The notes: generated from the letters alone by a model not told the origin. Counted from the stretch's first letter, positions 24,601 through 39,600 are shown. The stretch is 60,000 nucleotides of DNA from Liolophura sinensis (GCF_032854445.1 NC_088297.1:23449127-23509126), one strand, 5' to 3'. Program-made: numbers and translations.

Positions 24601-27600
24601 AATAAAGGCGTTGGGACTCTTTTTTTTTTTAAAGCAGAAGAAAACTTAAAAACATGACACTACAGGCTGAAAAGAGCACATTTTTTTCTTTCTGGTGGTG
24701 CCAACTGCATAATTTTGGCCATTTTCCTCGCCATACACGTAACGTCTGAAAATGGCAAAGCTGGCATAAATCGGTGAGTCCATCACGTCCTCCATCTTTA
24801 AGACCCTGTAATTTATGCTGGGGTTGTGTTGCCTCTCAGCCAACGAAAGTAGTTGAAACTGCCAGCTTGTTCGTGTAAACTTGGAACCTATGTCCAACAT
24901 TCCGGTTTCCCAATCGTCAAGCGGAAAACGAACTGTACTGTTCACTAACTTAAAGGGCAGAAGAGTTCTACCGGAAATGTGCGAACTGCACTTTGGCAGT
25001 TCCGATGGCAATTCTCCTCCTAACACAGACTTCATGACTAGTTCTTAGGCAAAATGGAGTCGCCTACATCGGATTTTGGCGCCGACTTTATTTATAATTT
25101 ATCAACTTGAGTTAAATATTAGAATTTTTTTATGGTATGCACCTGTGAGGAAAAGCATACTCTTTTCAATGGTATTTGATTAATATTTAAATTTTCTTCT
25201 CCTTTAAAGGACAAGACAGCACCTGGCTAAAACACATTTCAATCGAAAGCAGGATACTCAAGCATTCTAAAAAGTATAACACTTTATTATTTGAATGAGA
25301 TTACGCTGAATAACATGCAGAACAGAATGATAATGCTACACAAACGGCTGGCGTGAGTAGAGGCAGCCATTTTGAGAATTTTATCCAATGAAACAAGTTG
25401 CTATCCGGTTACGCGGCCTAAACTGTGACGTAGACTTTACCCACGGACTCCATGAAGTGACATATTACAACACAAAACTACTGCATAAGACAATCATTTT
25501 GAGATCATTCACAACGATTTATTTACGTGCAGCCGAAGGGAAATTTCACAGTGTTGTGGGGCAAGTCTGTCTAGGCTCAAACGCATTCATGTCCCAGAAT
25601 ACATTTCTCATTGTTCATTTTAGCGTTTAGTCAGCAGTTTCTAAAAAACAAAAATCGAAGTCAGTGCTAAATTCATTAGGGAAGCCCAGGTTTTATGGGA
25701 ATGAGAAGATGGCAGCTCACCAGACAACGCTTACAATGAATTAAAAATGTTGTATAATTTTTTTTCTGCATTTATTAAAACAGAAGAATTTAACTTTTGC
25801 TCCTTTGTCTTTCTCGCATACAAGGGATGTTTTTTCTGTTTTCTTTTGTAGAATTTCTGCAAGACAGATTGGAAGCTGGAGACCATGTGACCTCCTTAGT
25901 AACAAAGGGCCTGGATGAAGAAAACAGTCCTCCCAACGTGATTGCATAGGAAAATTCGTATTTTTGAATCGCTATCAGCGATCTTGTATCCGTTTGATTT
26001 GTATAATTTTCAGCTTTCCAGATAGTCTGAGTATTTCTGCAGAGCTTCCATGATGTTATTTTGTACACCTAGGCCTTACTGGTCACTAGTGAAGGGGCAA
26101 AAAGTGACTTTTCCCCAATGCTTTAACAGTTGGCGGCCATTTTGTCTTAAACAGGAAAGGGTGGACCCCCTGACCCCAACTTCCGACACGTCTGACAGAA
26201 GAGGACACAGACCCCCATTCGAACTTCCGTTTTTTTCGGAAGGGACGAACGTAATTCTGTGTATTTTAGGGTGCAAAGTCTTTTTTTGCTGCCAGCCTGC
26301 TGTTTTTGGTGCACAGGTGCATGCTTGCTATCAAAATGCTGAATATTGTCTAAGATTTGGACAGGTAGGAGTTTTACTCATGAAAGTTTGAAATTCTGGG
26401 CGAGAGGACACAAGGATATAGGTGGTGATGAGCCTGCGAGTGATGTCCCCTTGGCGTTACTATGCACCTCTCCCAGCTGCTGGCAAAGGTCCAGATTTTG
26501 ACGGTCAACCTATGTCAAGATTTTAATGGCTTCTTTCTCACAGGCTGGGACAGGTAAGCACCAAAGCTTACTGGCCATGGAATGTTTGGGGCTGAGTTAC
26601 AGTGCAAAACGTTAACATTGTCGCTTATGGAAAAAAATTAATGGGGGTCTGTGGCCAACACAGTAAAATTATTGGAATGTGTCTAAGCCGGTGTGCTTTC
26701 TCTGATGTCCATGATAACTAGGTCAGCACTTCCTTCATCTTAGAAGCCACCACTACAAAACCGAAGCTACATCTGCAGCTAGGCTATTGAAACAGGGTCC
26801 ATGGAGTTCCTTGTAAATGATGTAGGCCTCCTGAAATCTTCATCCACTACGCCCAATTTTGCAGAAAACGATATTTATCACCTTCATTGCCTTCATCGCC
26901 AAATTCCACAACTTTAATCTGTCATAGGCTACTGCTTATACTATTATACGGAAAATACCTTCAATGTTAGAGAGCTAGAGTAAACATTACATCACCTTGC
27001 CCTCGATAATGGAGATGTGCTGAAGCTGTGTCAAAATGACGTTTCACTAAACTTGATCTTGATAGGGTAACACTATCATTAACTGGTGCCAGAATGGTGA
27101 TAACACAACACAACAATTCATGAAACTAAAACATAAAAAAATTTAACTAAAAATTTTTTGTTTCACCCAATGACCAAGTCTGCCAAATACTTGAGTCTAA
27201 ACCTTCTTATCATGCTAATAAATGTAAAAAACAAATGACTTGGCCGACCATATCATCAATGAAACCATGGCCCATATTCAATCAGAGTACAAATATGGAA
27301 AAAACCATAGTCGTGAATACAGTGATGATCTCCAATAATTGCAGTGCACTTAAACCAATCACTTGCACAAAATCTGTCAATATTTCAAAAAACTGTTGCT
27401 AAATCAGGCTTAAGTAAATTCTAAGGATACAGAAAGAGGTAAAGGAATGAAATATTTCAGCCAATGACCAGTAAAAGTAGGAAAATTCTAAGGATACAGA
27501 AAGAGGTAAAGGAACAAAATACTTCAGCCAAACACCAGTAAAAGTAGGAAAATTCTGAGGATACACAAAGAGGTAAAGGGACAAAATACTTCAGCCAATG

Positions 27601-30600
27601 ACCAGTAAAAGTAGGACAATTCTGAGGATACACAAAGAGGTAAAGGGACAAAATACTTCAGCCAATGACCAGTAAAAGTAGGACAATTCTGAGGATACAG
27701 AAAGAGGTAAAGGGACAAAATACTTCAGCCAATGACCAGTAAAAGTAGGAAAATTCTGAGGATACAGAAAGAGGTAAAGGAACAAAATACTTCAGCCAAT
27801 GACCAGTAAAAGTAGGACAATTCTGAGGATACAGTAAGAGGTAAAGGAACAAAATACTTCAGCCAATGACCAGTAAAAGTAGGAAAATTCTGAGGATACA
27901 GAAAGAGGTAAAGGAACAAAATACTTCAGCCAATGACCAGTAAAAGTAGGACAATTCTGAGGATACAGAAAGAAGTAAAGGGACAAAATACTTCAGGCAA
28001 TGACCAGTAAAAGTAGGAAAATTCTGAGGATACAGAAAGAGGTAAAGGGACAAAATACTTCAGCCAATGACCAGTAAAAGTAGGAAAATTCTGAGGATAC
28101 ACAAAGAGGTAAAGGGACAAAATACTTCAGCCAATGACCAGTAAAAGTAGGAAAATTCTGAGGATACACAAAGAGGTAAAGGGACAAAATACTTCAGCCA
28201 ATGACCAGTAAAAGTAGGAAAATTCTGAGGATACAGTAAGAGGTAAAGGAACAAAATACTTCAGCCAATGACCAGTAAAAATAGAAAAATTCTGAGGATA
28301 CAGAAAGAGGTAAAGGGACAAAATACTTCAGCCAAAGACCAGTAAAAGTAGGAAAATTCTAAGGATACAGAAAGAGCTAAAGGAACAAAATACTTCAGCC
28401 AATGACCAGTAAAAATAGAAAATTTCTGAGGATACAGAAAGAGGTAAAGGGACAAAATACTTCAGCCAATGACCAGTAAAAGTAGGACAATTCTGAGGAT
28501 ACAGTAAGAGGTAAAGGAACAAAATACTTCAGCCAATGACCAGTAAAAGTAGGAAAATTCTGAGGATACAGAAAGAGGTAAAGGAACAAAATACTTCAGC
28601 CAATGACCAGTAAAAGTAGGAAAATTCTGAGGATACAGAAAGAGGTAAAGGGACAAAATACTTCAGCCAATGACCAGTAAAAGTAGGACAATTCTGAGGA
28701 TACACAAAGAGGTAAAGGGACAAAATACTTCAGCCAATGACCAGTAAAAATAGAAAAATTCTGAGGATACAGTAAGAGGTAAAGGAACAAAATACTTCAG
28801 CCAATGACCAGTAAAAATAGGAAAATTCTGAGGATACAGTAAGAGGTAAAGGAACAAAATACTTCAGCCAATGACCAGTAAAAGTAGAAAAATTCTGAGG
28901 ATACAGAAAGAGGTAAAGGGACAAAATACTTCAGCCAATGAGCAGTAAAAGTAGGAAAATTCTGAGGATACAGAAAGAGGTAAAGGGACGAAATACTTCA
29001 GCCAAAGACCAGTAAAAGTAGGACAATTCTGAGGATACAGAAAGAGGTAAAGGAACGAAATACTTCAGCCAATGACCAGTAAAAGTAGGAAAATTCTGAA
29101 GATACAGTAAGAGGTAAAGGGACAAAATACTTCAGCCAAAGACCAGTAAAAGTAGGAAAATTCTGAGGATACACAAAGAGGTAAAGGGACAAAATACTTC
29201 AGCCAATGACCAGTAAAAATAGGTGAGTGAGTGAGTGCTTGGGGTTTAACGTCATACTCAACAATTTTTCAGTCATATGACGACGAAGGAATCATAGTAA
29301 AAATAGGAAAATTCTGAGGATACAGTAAGAGGTAAAGGAACAAAATACTTCAGCCAATGACCAGTAAAAATAGGAAAATTCTGAGGATACAGTAAGAGGT
29401 AAAGGAACAAAATACTTCAGCCAATGACCAGTAAAAATAGGAAAATTCTGAGGATACAGTAAGAGGTAAAGGAACAAAATACTTCAGCCAATGACCAGTA
29501 AAAATAGGAAAATTCTGAGGATACAGTAAGAGGTAAAGGAACAAAATACTTCAGCCAATGACCAGTAAAAATAGGAAAATTCTGAGGATACAGAAAGAGG
29601 TAAAGGGACAAAATACTTCAGCCAAAGACCAGTAAAAGTAGGACAATTCTGAGGATACACAGAGAGGTAAAGGGACAAAATACTTCAGCCAATGACCAGT
29701 AAAAGTAGGACAATTCTGAGGATACAGTAAGAGGTAAAGGGACAAAATACTTCAGCCAATGACCAGTAAAAGTACGACATTTCTGAGGATACAGAAAGAG
29801 GTAAAGGAACGAAATACTTCAGCCAATGACCGGTAAAAATAGGACAATTCTGAAGATACAGTAAGAGGTAAAGGGACAAAATACTTCAACCTTCCGTAAA
29901 AGTTGGAAACTTCAATAAACTCATTTATATCCATGTCTTCAAACGGCTGGGCTATGATCTCAATGAAGCTGGGTCAATAAAGTTTTGGGGACATTTTGAT
30001 GCCCTTAAGTCTAATAATCCTGAAAAGATAATGTATGGATATAGGCCTTCAATATAAGGCTCAAGATGCTTGATATCTATACACTAACTCACATGTATTG
30101 GTTGTATCAAACTATGGAATCTTAGCAGTACAGCAGTTGAACCAATGCAAGCTCATGCAGCTCATCACAGCAAACAGTAGACTAACAACTTGTGTGTTTT
30201 ATTTATTTCATTGGTGTTTTACACCTTACTCAAGAATATTTTACCTATATTAATGGCCAGCATTATGGTCGGCGGAGGAAATCGGGCAGAGCCTGGGGGA
30301 AACTAACAACCATCTGCAGGTTGCTGTCAAACCTTCTTGCGCAAAGCCACCTTGAGCTGGACTTGAACTCATAGCAACCTAACCAACTTGGCCATGGAGG
30401 CCCCCACTTGCACTTTAAGAGGAAAAAACAGGCAAAAAATTATTAATTACATTCTACACAAGTAGAAAATCATCCAGCCTTGCAAACAGACCTCAAACAC
30501 TTGTCTTGAAGTCCAAAGAACACCCGGAATGAGTGAACTTAGTCATGGGAGAAATATCATGTCATTTACAGTGCTCGCCTTGTTTTTCTGCCAAAAAATT

Positions 30601-33600
30601 ATGTACCTCAGTCCTGTAGAGGGCATTGCTCTGCAGCTGGTCACAGCGAATCACGTCACCCACACACAGTCCAACAGCCATGTCCTTGTTACCAGGTTGC
30701 TTGTCTCTCCACTTACTCACAAGTCTCTCCACCACCAGCCAGCGGTTTCGTATAGCCAGCTGCTTTATCAGCCCCCTGTATGTTTCCTGGGGCAGGTCAA
30801 GCATACAGACTGGGATCTCTGAGGGGTAACACGAAACAAAGCATACAGTAAATGCCCAGCATAGAGGAGGAGATCTGTGAAAGCATACACCAAACATGGC
30901 ACACACTAACTGAAACAAAGCCACCTATCAGAGACCTTTGAAAGCAGATACATACCAGCACAACCAGCATAGAGGCAAAAACTACAAGGCAGATTAAACA
31001 CATGCACACTATACTGAGCACAAGTACAATTCAGTACAGCTGTTTATTTCACCTATATGACACATGTGCTGTCTAATTGTGGAGGAGGAGAACAATGCAG
31101 ACCATTGCATCTCAGAAGGTACTTGATACTCACTATTATCTTAAGTTACCAGATGTGAAGCTACAACTGATTGGGCAGGAGACTGACAGGAGTCTGGCTG
31201 TGGTCAGGTTCATCTTATTGCGTCAGATACTTTACAGCCAGCTATGTTTCCTGCCTTGATCAAAAATACAGGAATAACACCTACCTAATGAGTAACCATA
31301 TATCAAGCGTGGAAATAATTTTCGGTATGAACGTAACTGGAAAATATTCCTGCTACCCACCCAAAAGTTACACTTCATTATACGACGGAGGCCAGCATCA
31401 TGGTGGGAGACCCACAACCATCCGCAGGTTGCTGGCAGACCTTCTCATGTACGGCCGGAGAGGAAGCCAGCATGAGCTGGACTAGCACTGCGCTAGCACT
31501 CTAACCAACGGAGCCACGGAGCCCCCCTTGCTCCTCCCCCCAAAATTACAATTTGTCCTGCACCAAACATCTGGCCTTTGTTGTATTTCTTTTACTGTCG
31601 GTCACCGTCCTTCTCCTGGTGTTTTTTTCCAGGATTGTATGATATATACAGTTTCCAATCAAATAGTTGTTTTGCTGCTGGACAGCACAGACGAAACAAC
31701 AACAACATCATGTAAAGGTTGAATGCACACATGGCTGATGGGGATAAAACCTGACAACAAAAGAACTTCACACATCCTCTATGTGTGGGGAGAATTCACT
31801 GGTGGAGGTACCAGGAGTATCACTTCAAGTTACTGATGGAACTTGCCTACATGCGAGGTATCCATATAAACACTATTTTGGTGGCAGACACTCTTCAAGG
31901 GACATCAGTCCGCAGAAGCCGGTACCAGAATGTCACCGACCACTTATTGTTACCATGGTCCCCTGCGCACACATACCTGGTCTAAACGAGTGATCCAGGA
32001 TAGTCAAAATTTCTTCCACGCTTTCTCCTCTCAGCTTCTTGTGACGATCTGAAGAGTGCCATTTCTCACAAACGACCTTGCATGCGCTCTCTATGGCGGC
32101 CACACTGTCACCTTTCTGATGGAGACTGCGGCATGCTGTTAAGTGAGAGACACAACGATCACAAGGATCAGCTGGCCTAGATCTAACTGGGGGTTTCTTC
32201 TTGGCTTTCTGTGATGGCTCCTTCTGCGTTGTGTCTAAAAATGTACCAAAAAAAAACAGCCACTTTTATATTACAGAGAAAAACCTGCTTCAATAATAAA
32301 TGTTGATGAAATATACTATGATGAAAAATGTAGTTCTTAATTATTAGAATGTAGTTTGAAATAATAAGTAGCAAAAGGTGCATCTTGACAGAACCAGATA
32401 AATACATCCAGACTATTAAAGCTAAAATAAAAATTATGACACACAAAGATGTTCACCCACAGAAAACCGCCATTCTGATGGCAATTCTCCTGTAAAAAGA
32501 AATGAATGAACTGTTGTATGAGCTCTGTATACTGCTTATTGTCATCTAGAACAGTGAAGACAATCTCATGACTCCACTGCCCACTCCAGGCTCTTCTCCA
32601 GCATCACCCATGCTGTGAACTACCATACTTGACCTCTGATTACCAATCACTCTGATTTCATGCTGCCATAGCTCCTGGATTAATGCACTAAAATGTGGAC
32701 ATCTTGTGGAAATTAAAGCCACAATTGATAACTAAATATTTACCCTAATTGTTGAATTAACATGTTATTTACATCTTAAACGTGGAAATGAAGATGCCTC
32801 ATAGCATTCCCAACAGGTCACAGAAGAGGCAGCAGCAGCGGTCAAAGTAAACACAATGCTCCTCACCATTCTTTACTGCGGTTGTTTTCCCAAACATCGG
32901 GGCAAGTTTGGAGTCTGCGGGGAGGTAATCTGTTGGTGTTTTGCCCTGCTCGTCTCTCTGGTGACGGTCAACGCCTAGACGGATAAGTAGGTCAGCTGCT
33001 GATTGGCCGATCTGGTAATTCTTCTTTGGAGATTTGGCCAAGGCATGAAGAAGATTTTCTTTGTTGCCGTTAACAACACACTTTGCCACTTCCTGACGCT
33101 TACGAGTTTTCACGACAATTTCCAAAATAGTCAAATCCTCTGCAAGTGGGAGACAGAAACTTCTGGCATTATCAGCATTTAGACATAAGTGTATTTTGCC
33201 TGCCTTCTAGAAAAAACAAACAAATGATGCAAATTTCAGATAAGAGAGCATGTAAAGTTATTTGCACATATGGGCCTGGTGTCACAAACAGGCGTACAAC
33301 ATTTTTTCTTATTCATTTTTAGAACGATAATCTGCATGTCACATTTACCGTACCTACGTGCGTGGCCTATATGTGTGTTCATCGTACATATACGACATCT
33401 TTGTGAAACTGGGCCCTGGTCTTCTTTTTGATTTTTTCTTGCACAAGAAAGGGTATTTGAAAATATATTTGTTCAGAATTTGGGACCACCGCTTAGTACA
33501 TATCATCTTTGAATTATAATGTTCTAAATAAGAATGTGATACATGTCTAATAAAATTTTTCAGAGTAAATTTGTGGTTTACGTATATATCTACAGACAAA

Positions 33601-36600
33601 CATTAATTATGATCATATTTATGAATATATTAATACATAAATACGATCAAAATTCAGGTTGAACACATTTGTTAGCTGAAAAGACCAAATTCTAGTTTGT
33701 TAAACCAAAACATTTGTCAAATATATTTATTAAACATCCGAGTCTGGAAGATCGCCACTCAGAAACCAGAATTATAAAAAATACGGTGGTTCAAAATACC
33801 AACCAGACAAAAACTATTTTCAAGTCTTTTTCTCGTTAAAGAAAATCGAAAAAAGTATTTAAGACCATATTTATAACTAACTGTTATATGGTATCTGTCA
33901 TAACTAGAGCCCAGTTTCACAAAGATGTTGTACATATACGATAATCGCACATACAGGACAATCGTACAGTAACAATGACATACAAAATATTGTACGACAA
34001 ATGTGCGCGAAAACTTAGAAATGGTAGTACGGCTACCAAAGAGCTCACCTATAGGAAGTACATGGTTGCAAAACTTCAGCTCAAAAGATTAAGTACTGAA
34101 ATCACGAATTTGGTAATTTATAGTAATAAATATACACAGAGAGCATCAGCGATGGAACATCTCCCTTGTGGCATTGTGCTTTATATGCATGTAAAACAGC
34201 TCAATAAATATATTTCTTAAACTTTGATTGTAAAACACACAATACACTAAGTGGAGAATTTGGTAATTCACTGTAAATAATATGCACACACCATATCAAT
34301 GATGGAATATTCCCCTCATGTCACTGTGCTCTACATGCAAACCCTGATCTCAATACGAACAGTACTCTTAAGATACCACCCCTAACACTTTGTTTAACTT
34401 TTCTTTTTGTTATTGGACGCTGATGCTGACGCTCAGGGTACGAAATAAGCTACATAATTTGTGTTTCTGTTTCATCAGGGATTTAAAGCTATTAACAATT
34501 TTCTCTATTTCACTTAATCAGTCCCCATGTTCACTGACCTGCACTGTCAAGTCTTGTTTGCTGCTTTACGAACAATGCGTTTGACTACATCGAAAGTGGT
34601 GACCTCAGGAATGAACGAGTGGTTAACTTACCCATATGCAATGCCAGTCGGAGAGCGGCGTGGTATGTCGTATCACCTTTCTGCGACACCATGGTGTCTG
34701 GTGATGCTCCCATGAACATCAGAGACAACAGCAGGTTAAACGGCCAGCATACAGAGGACGGTTTGGATTCCACAAGGCTCACCAATTCATGGAGGTTCAC
34801 TTCTTCAGCTGTCCCTCCTTGGGCTGCCTTGGTTAAAGATTTAGCTCCACCCACTATCAACAATGACAGAACCCACCAATCAGCCTGCTTAGCAAGCCGT
34901 TTTATCACAGACGAGATGATGGGTTTTGCCACTCTTCCAAGCATCTCCAGAAATGGTTTGTAATCTGGGAGAAAAAAAAATGAATGGTATTTGTGTAATT
35001 TGATTTGCTGCCATACTTGAGAATTTTTTCGTTATATGAAAGTAATGATGCCATCAGTTTTATGGCTGGAGGAAACCAGTGTGATCGGCATAAACCACTG
35101 ACCTTTGGCAAGTTACTGACAAACTTTGCCACGTGAGACTAACAGATACAGTATGAGCAGGATATTGGTGGAAGACAAGAAGTCTTTAAAGAACACAAGA
35201 CTGGATAGCCAAAATGGCGAGAGATTGTAATGTGGTAGTGTGGATTTTATAGCAATCTATAACAAACCCTAAAGACAGGTCACATTACGATCCAGTCCTT
35301 ATGTTGGGGAGAGCTCGCGAATTGTTACTTAAGAAAGTGTTCCTGATGTTGCTCCAGCAGATATGGACAGAATATGTTGACAAGAGCTTGAGAAACAATG
35401 ATGTAAAATATACTGTAAAGTCACAACCTCAACAAGGCATAGCTGACTCACCCTTGATCTGACTCATCACAGTCACAGCCTCAACAACACACAGCTGACT
35501 CACCCTTGATCTGACTCATTAGTCACATCCTCAACAACACACAGCTGACTCACACTTGATCTTACTCATTACAGTCACAGCCTCAACAAGACACATCTGA
35601 CTCACCCTTGATCAGACTCATCACAGTCACAGCTTCAACAAGACACAATTCAGACCCCTCCGGATGTTTGTCACATTCAAATCCTTCAAGGTATGTCAAG
35701 AAGGCATCTTTGTATCGTCCCTGGGATTTCAGCACTCGGCCTTTTCTCCAGTAGCCCTAAAAGTTTGTCAAAATATAAACAATGCAGCAAAAATATCCCA
35801 CACTGGTCATCATGGAGAAATGACACATGAAGCAAACATCATAACATGTAAAGTAAACACCACAACACAACACAACACAACGCAACACAATGAAAATCAG
35901 TACATTTATCTCAACAATTGCAGTTTTATGACTATTGACTGGTTGGTGTTTTAACACAGTTTTCAACAAGATTTCGGTTATATGATGACCATCAGTTTTA
36001 ATTATATTTGAGCTAAAAGTCACTGATCCATTGATTCCATTAATCTTAGGAAGGCATTTTGAGGTTGGTCTGGATGGCACGTTCATACCCAACTATAAAG
36101 CTTTAATCCCAAAGGTAATCTTTTATGACATTTATTGCATTTTAAAAATGCATATTTTGGGGCCATTTGGCTTCTAAACATGTATTTCTGGAGACCAATT
36201 TTTAGAGCAAACATAGTACCTTGGGCCAGAACGGGTTATTGAGAATACAAGTCTCGGCATCTTTCAGGGCCGCTTTGAGGTTACCCAGCTTAGTGTAAAC
36301 AGCAGAGCGGTTACTGTACAAGATGGCTACATCCTGTTTCAAATCCCCACTGTTACCAGCCAGTTTGATTCCCTCTGAATACTTGCTTAAGGCATTTGCG
36401 TACGCTCGGTTTTTCATACAAGTCTTGCCAATTTCCCTTAGCTCTTCCAACCTCCCACGGAGATCACCTAAATTAAAAGAAAAGATAACAAATCATATAG
36501 CCTGAGTTAGTCAGGAAGAGGCGTGGAAACAGACTAAACGGCCACAGACATATTTAGTCACAAAGAGGCATGGGATCAGACTAAATGGCCACAGACATAT

Positions 36601-39600
36601 TTAGTCAGGAAGACGTGTGGAAACAGACTAAACGGCCACAGACATATTTAGTCAGGAAGACGAGTGGAAACAGACTAAACAGCTCCACACATATTTAGTC
36701 AGGAAGAGGTGTGGAAACAGACTAAATGGTCGCAGACATATTTAGTCAGGAAGAGGCATGGAAACAGACTAAATGGCCACAGACATATTTAGTCAGGAAG
36801 AGGTGTGCAAAAAGACTAAACAGACACAGGCATATTTAGTCAGGAAGAGGCGTGGAAACAGACTAAACGGCTACAGACATATTTAGTCAGGGAGAGGCGT
36901 GGAAACAGACTAAACGGCCGCCAACAAATTTAGTCAGAAAGAGGTGTGGAAACAGACTAAATGGCCGCCGACATATTTAGTCAGGAAGACGAGTGGAAAC
37001 AGGCTAAATGGTCCCAACATATTTAGTCAGGAAGAGTCATGGAAACAGGCTAAATGGCCCCAACATATTTAGTCAGGAAGACGTGTGGAAACAGACTAAA
37101 TGGCCACAGACATATTTAGGCAGAAAAGGTTGTGGAAACAGACTAAAGGGCCACAGACATATTTAGTCAGGAAGACGTGTGGAAACAGACTAAAGGGCCA
37201 CAGACATATTTAGTCAGGAAGACGAGTGGAAACAGACCAAGGGCCGCCGACACATTTAGTCAGGAAGAGGCTTGGAAACAGATTAAATGTCCACATATAT
37301 ATGTAGTCAGGAAGAGGCGTGGACACAGACTTAACGGCCACAGACATATTTAGTCAGGACGAGGCATGGAAACAGACTAAACAGCCACAGACAAATTTAG
37401 TCAGGAAGAGGCATGGAAACAGACTAAACGTCCATAGATATATGTAGTCAGGAAGAGGTGTGGAAACAGACTAAATGGCCGCCAACATATTTAGTCAGGA
37501 AGAGGTGTGGAAACAGACTAAATGGCCGCCAACATATTTAGTCAGGAAGAGGTGTGGAAACAGACTAAATGGCCACCAACATATTTAGTCAGGAAGAGGC
37601 GTGGAAACAGACTAAATGGCCCCAACATATTTAGTCAGGAAGAGGCGTGGAAACAGACTAAACGGCCACAGACATATTTAGTCAGTGAGAGTCGTGGAAA
37701 CAGACTAAACGCCCACAGACATATTTAGTCAGGAAGAAGCGTGGAAACAGACTAAACGGCCGCCAACATATTTAGTCAGGAAGAGGCATGGGATCAGACT
37801 AAATGGCTGCCGACATATTTAGTCAGGAAGAGGCGTGGAAACAGACTAAATGGCTGCCGACATATTTAGTCAGGAAGAGGCGTGGAAACAGACTAAATGG
37901 CTGCCGACATATTTTTTCTGATGTGCAATGGTAAATCAACATTTAATCAAAAACTCTTCTGAGCCCACCAGATGTGTCATATTAGAACAGAAACACGATG
38001 TTGCACCATTCATAAAAGGAACAAAATGCAATGGACAAAAGGCATTGGATAAAAGACAGTCTGGGTTTGGGTGACATAAGCAGAAGCCTCTGCGCCATGG
38101 GGTATAAATTATACAAATATCTTACAGCATGAACCTACAACAAGGTGGCAGTTTTGATTGTCTCAATGAGTTCAAAAACAGTTAGAAGTTATGAAGGGAA
38201 CTGTTTCATCTGAAGATGAAAAAAATTAAAAAATTATTATTTAAAAAGCCATAATTTTAGTTCTCTTCTATTTTGTCTCATTCTGAAAAATTCATGTACG
38301 TCCTTGCAAATAATATCCCTAGAAACAACAACATACCAGGGTCGGGCAAATGTGGGTAGTGTCCCCTGGGTTGGAAGCATTTCCGCTGTAGCAAACTGTA
38401 CACTTGGTCTGTGGGATTAAGGTATTCCACCGGTAGCTTGCCGGCCTTGTCCCGGATGTCACAGCGACAGCCGTTGTTCAGAAGAAGTCTTACGGCTGTC
38501 TCTCCAACTGTTGTATTGGCCTTCCCGGACTTCACCACTATGTGGTATGCCGAGTCCCCATTACCGTCCACTCCGTTCTTCGCCTCGAAATCCGCATGTA
38601 ATCTTTCCAAAAGGTATTTGAGCAGTTGAAATGACCCTGTGACAAAAACCAAAACAGCACTTCCAATTAAGACTGATACACATCACAGGTATATTCTAAC
38701 TGCAACAAACAGCTTTATGGGATGACAGCAACATTCTTCTTGTTGTTTGGGGGGTGGGGCGATGTTTTTCTTGATCTTTTCACAGTTTGTGACTGCACAT
38801 TCTTCCTGTGTTCTTCTTGTCCTCTAATTGATTTCATCTTTTCACACATTGATCTAGCACATATCACTGTCACTTCCTAATCAGACACAGTTTAGTCATT
38901 TCATTTCACACAGCTCTTCCTCACATATTCACACAATGTTACTCAAAAGAATTTGACTTAATATGTCATGGCAGACAGGTTTATGAGTGAAAAGGTTGGC
39001 AGGTGACGGAATCTATATGTACATCACCAATCAAACACTAATGAAATACATAAGTGACACTTTCGCCACAATACGTCCCAATCCTAAAATAAGAGATATG
39101 TTGTCCTTCGTCAACCCAATTTTGTCTCAGATCGCCTTGTGCGAGTCAAGCAAACTTGATCCTAAATCCCCATCTGTCTATGCCTGCTTGTCGGAGTGAT
39201 CCTACCCCATTCACGGTAAATAAATCCACGAAAATTAGTTCCACGCGAAAATTATGTACTTCAAAGTATCTTGAAAGGTCGGTCGAAACAAAAAAAACCC
39301 CAAAAAACAACAACTCAATTTCAGCTAAAAGAAAAACTCAACTTCGCCACATAGTGCTGGTCAGTAAGTGGAAAAATGACTTTTATGAATCCCTGCCCAC
39401 TTGATGTTATAACATGGTAGTCACTATTTCCACACAAAAGCCTCGAAAAATGGAGAGGTGGTATATTTTTGAACACAGCAAGGTGGGACTTTGAGCCTCT
39501 GCTACGTCCAAAATGGATTGTTGCGCAACATCTACCATGCTACAATGTCTTTGATTCTATGGTTACATCATAATGTCTTTGATGTGGCATAATAATGGTG

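Noticed and set aside
24646-25035. Resemblance of LKMEDVMDSPIYASF to the C-terminal block of RMI2-type OB-fold proteins
   Set aside because: The likeness covers too few residues and the rest does not follow the family; not enough to name the protein.
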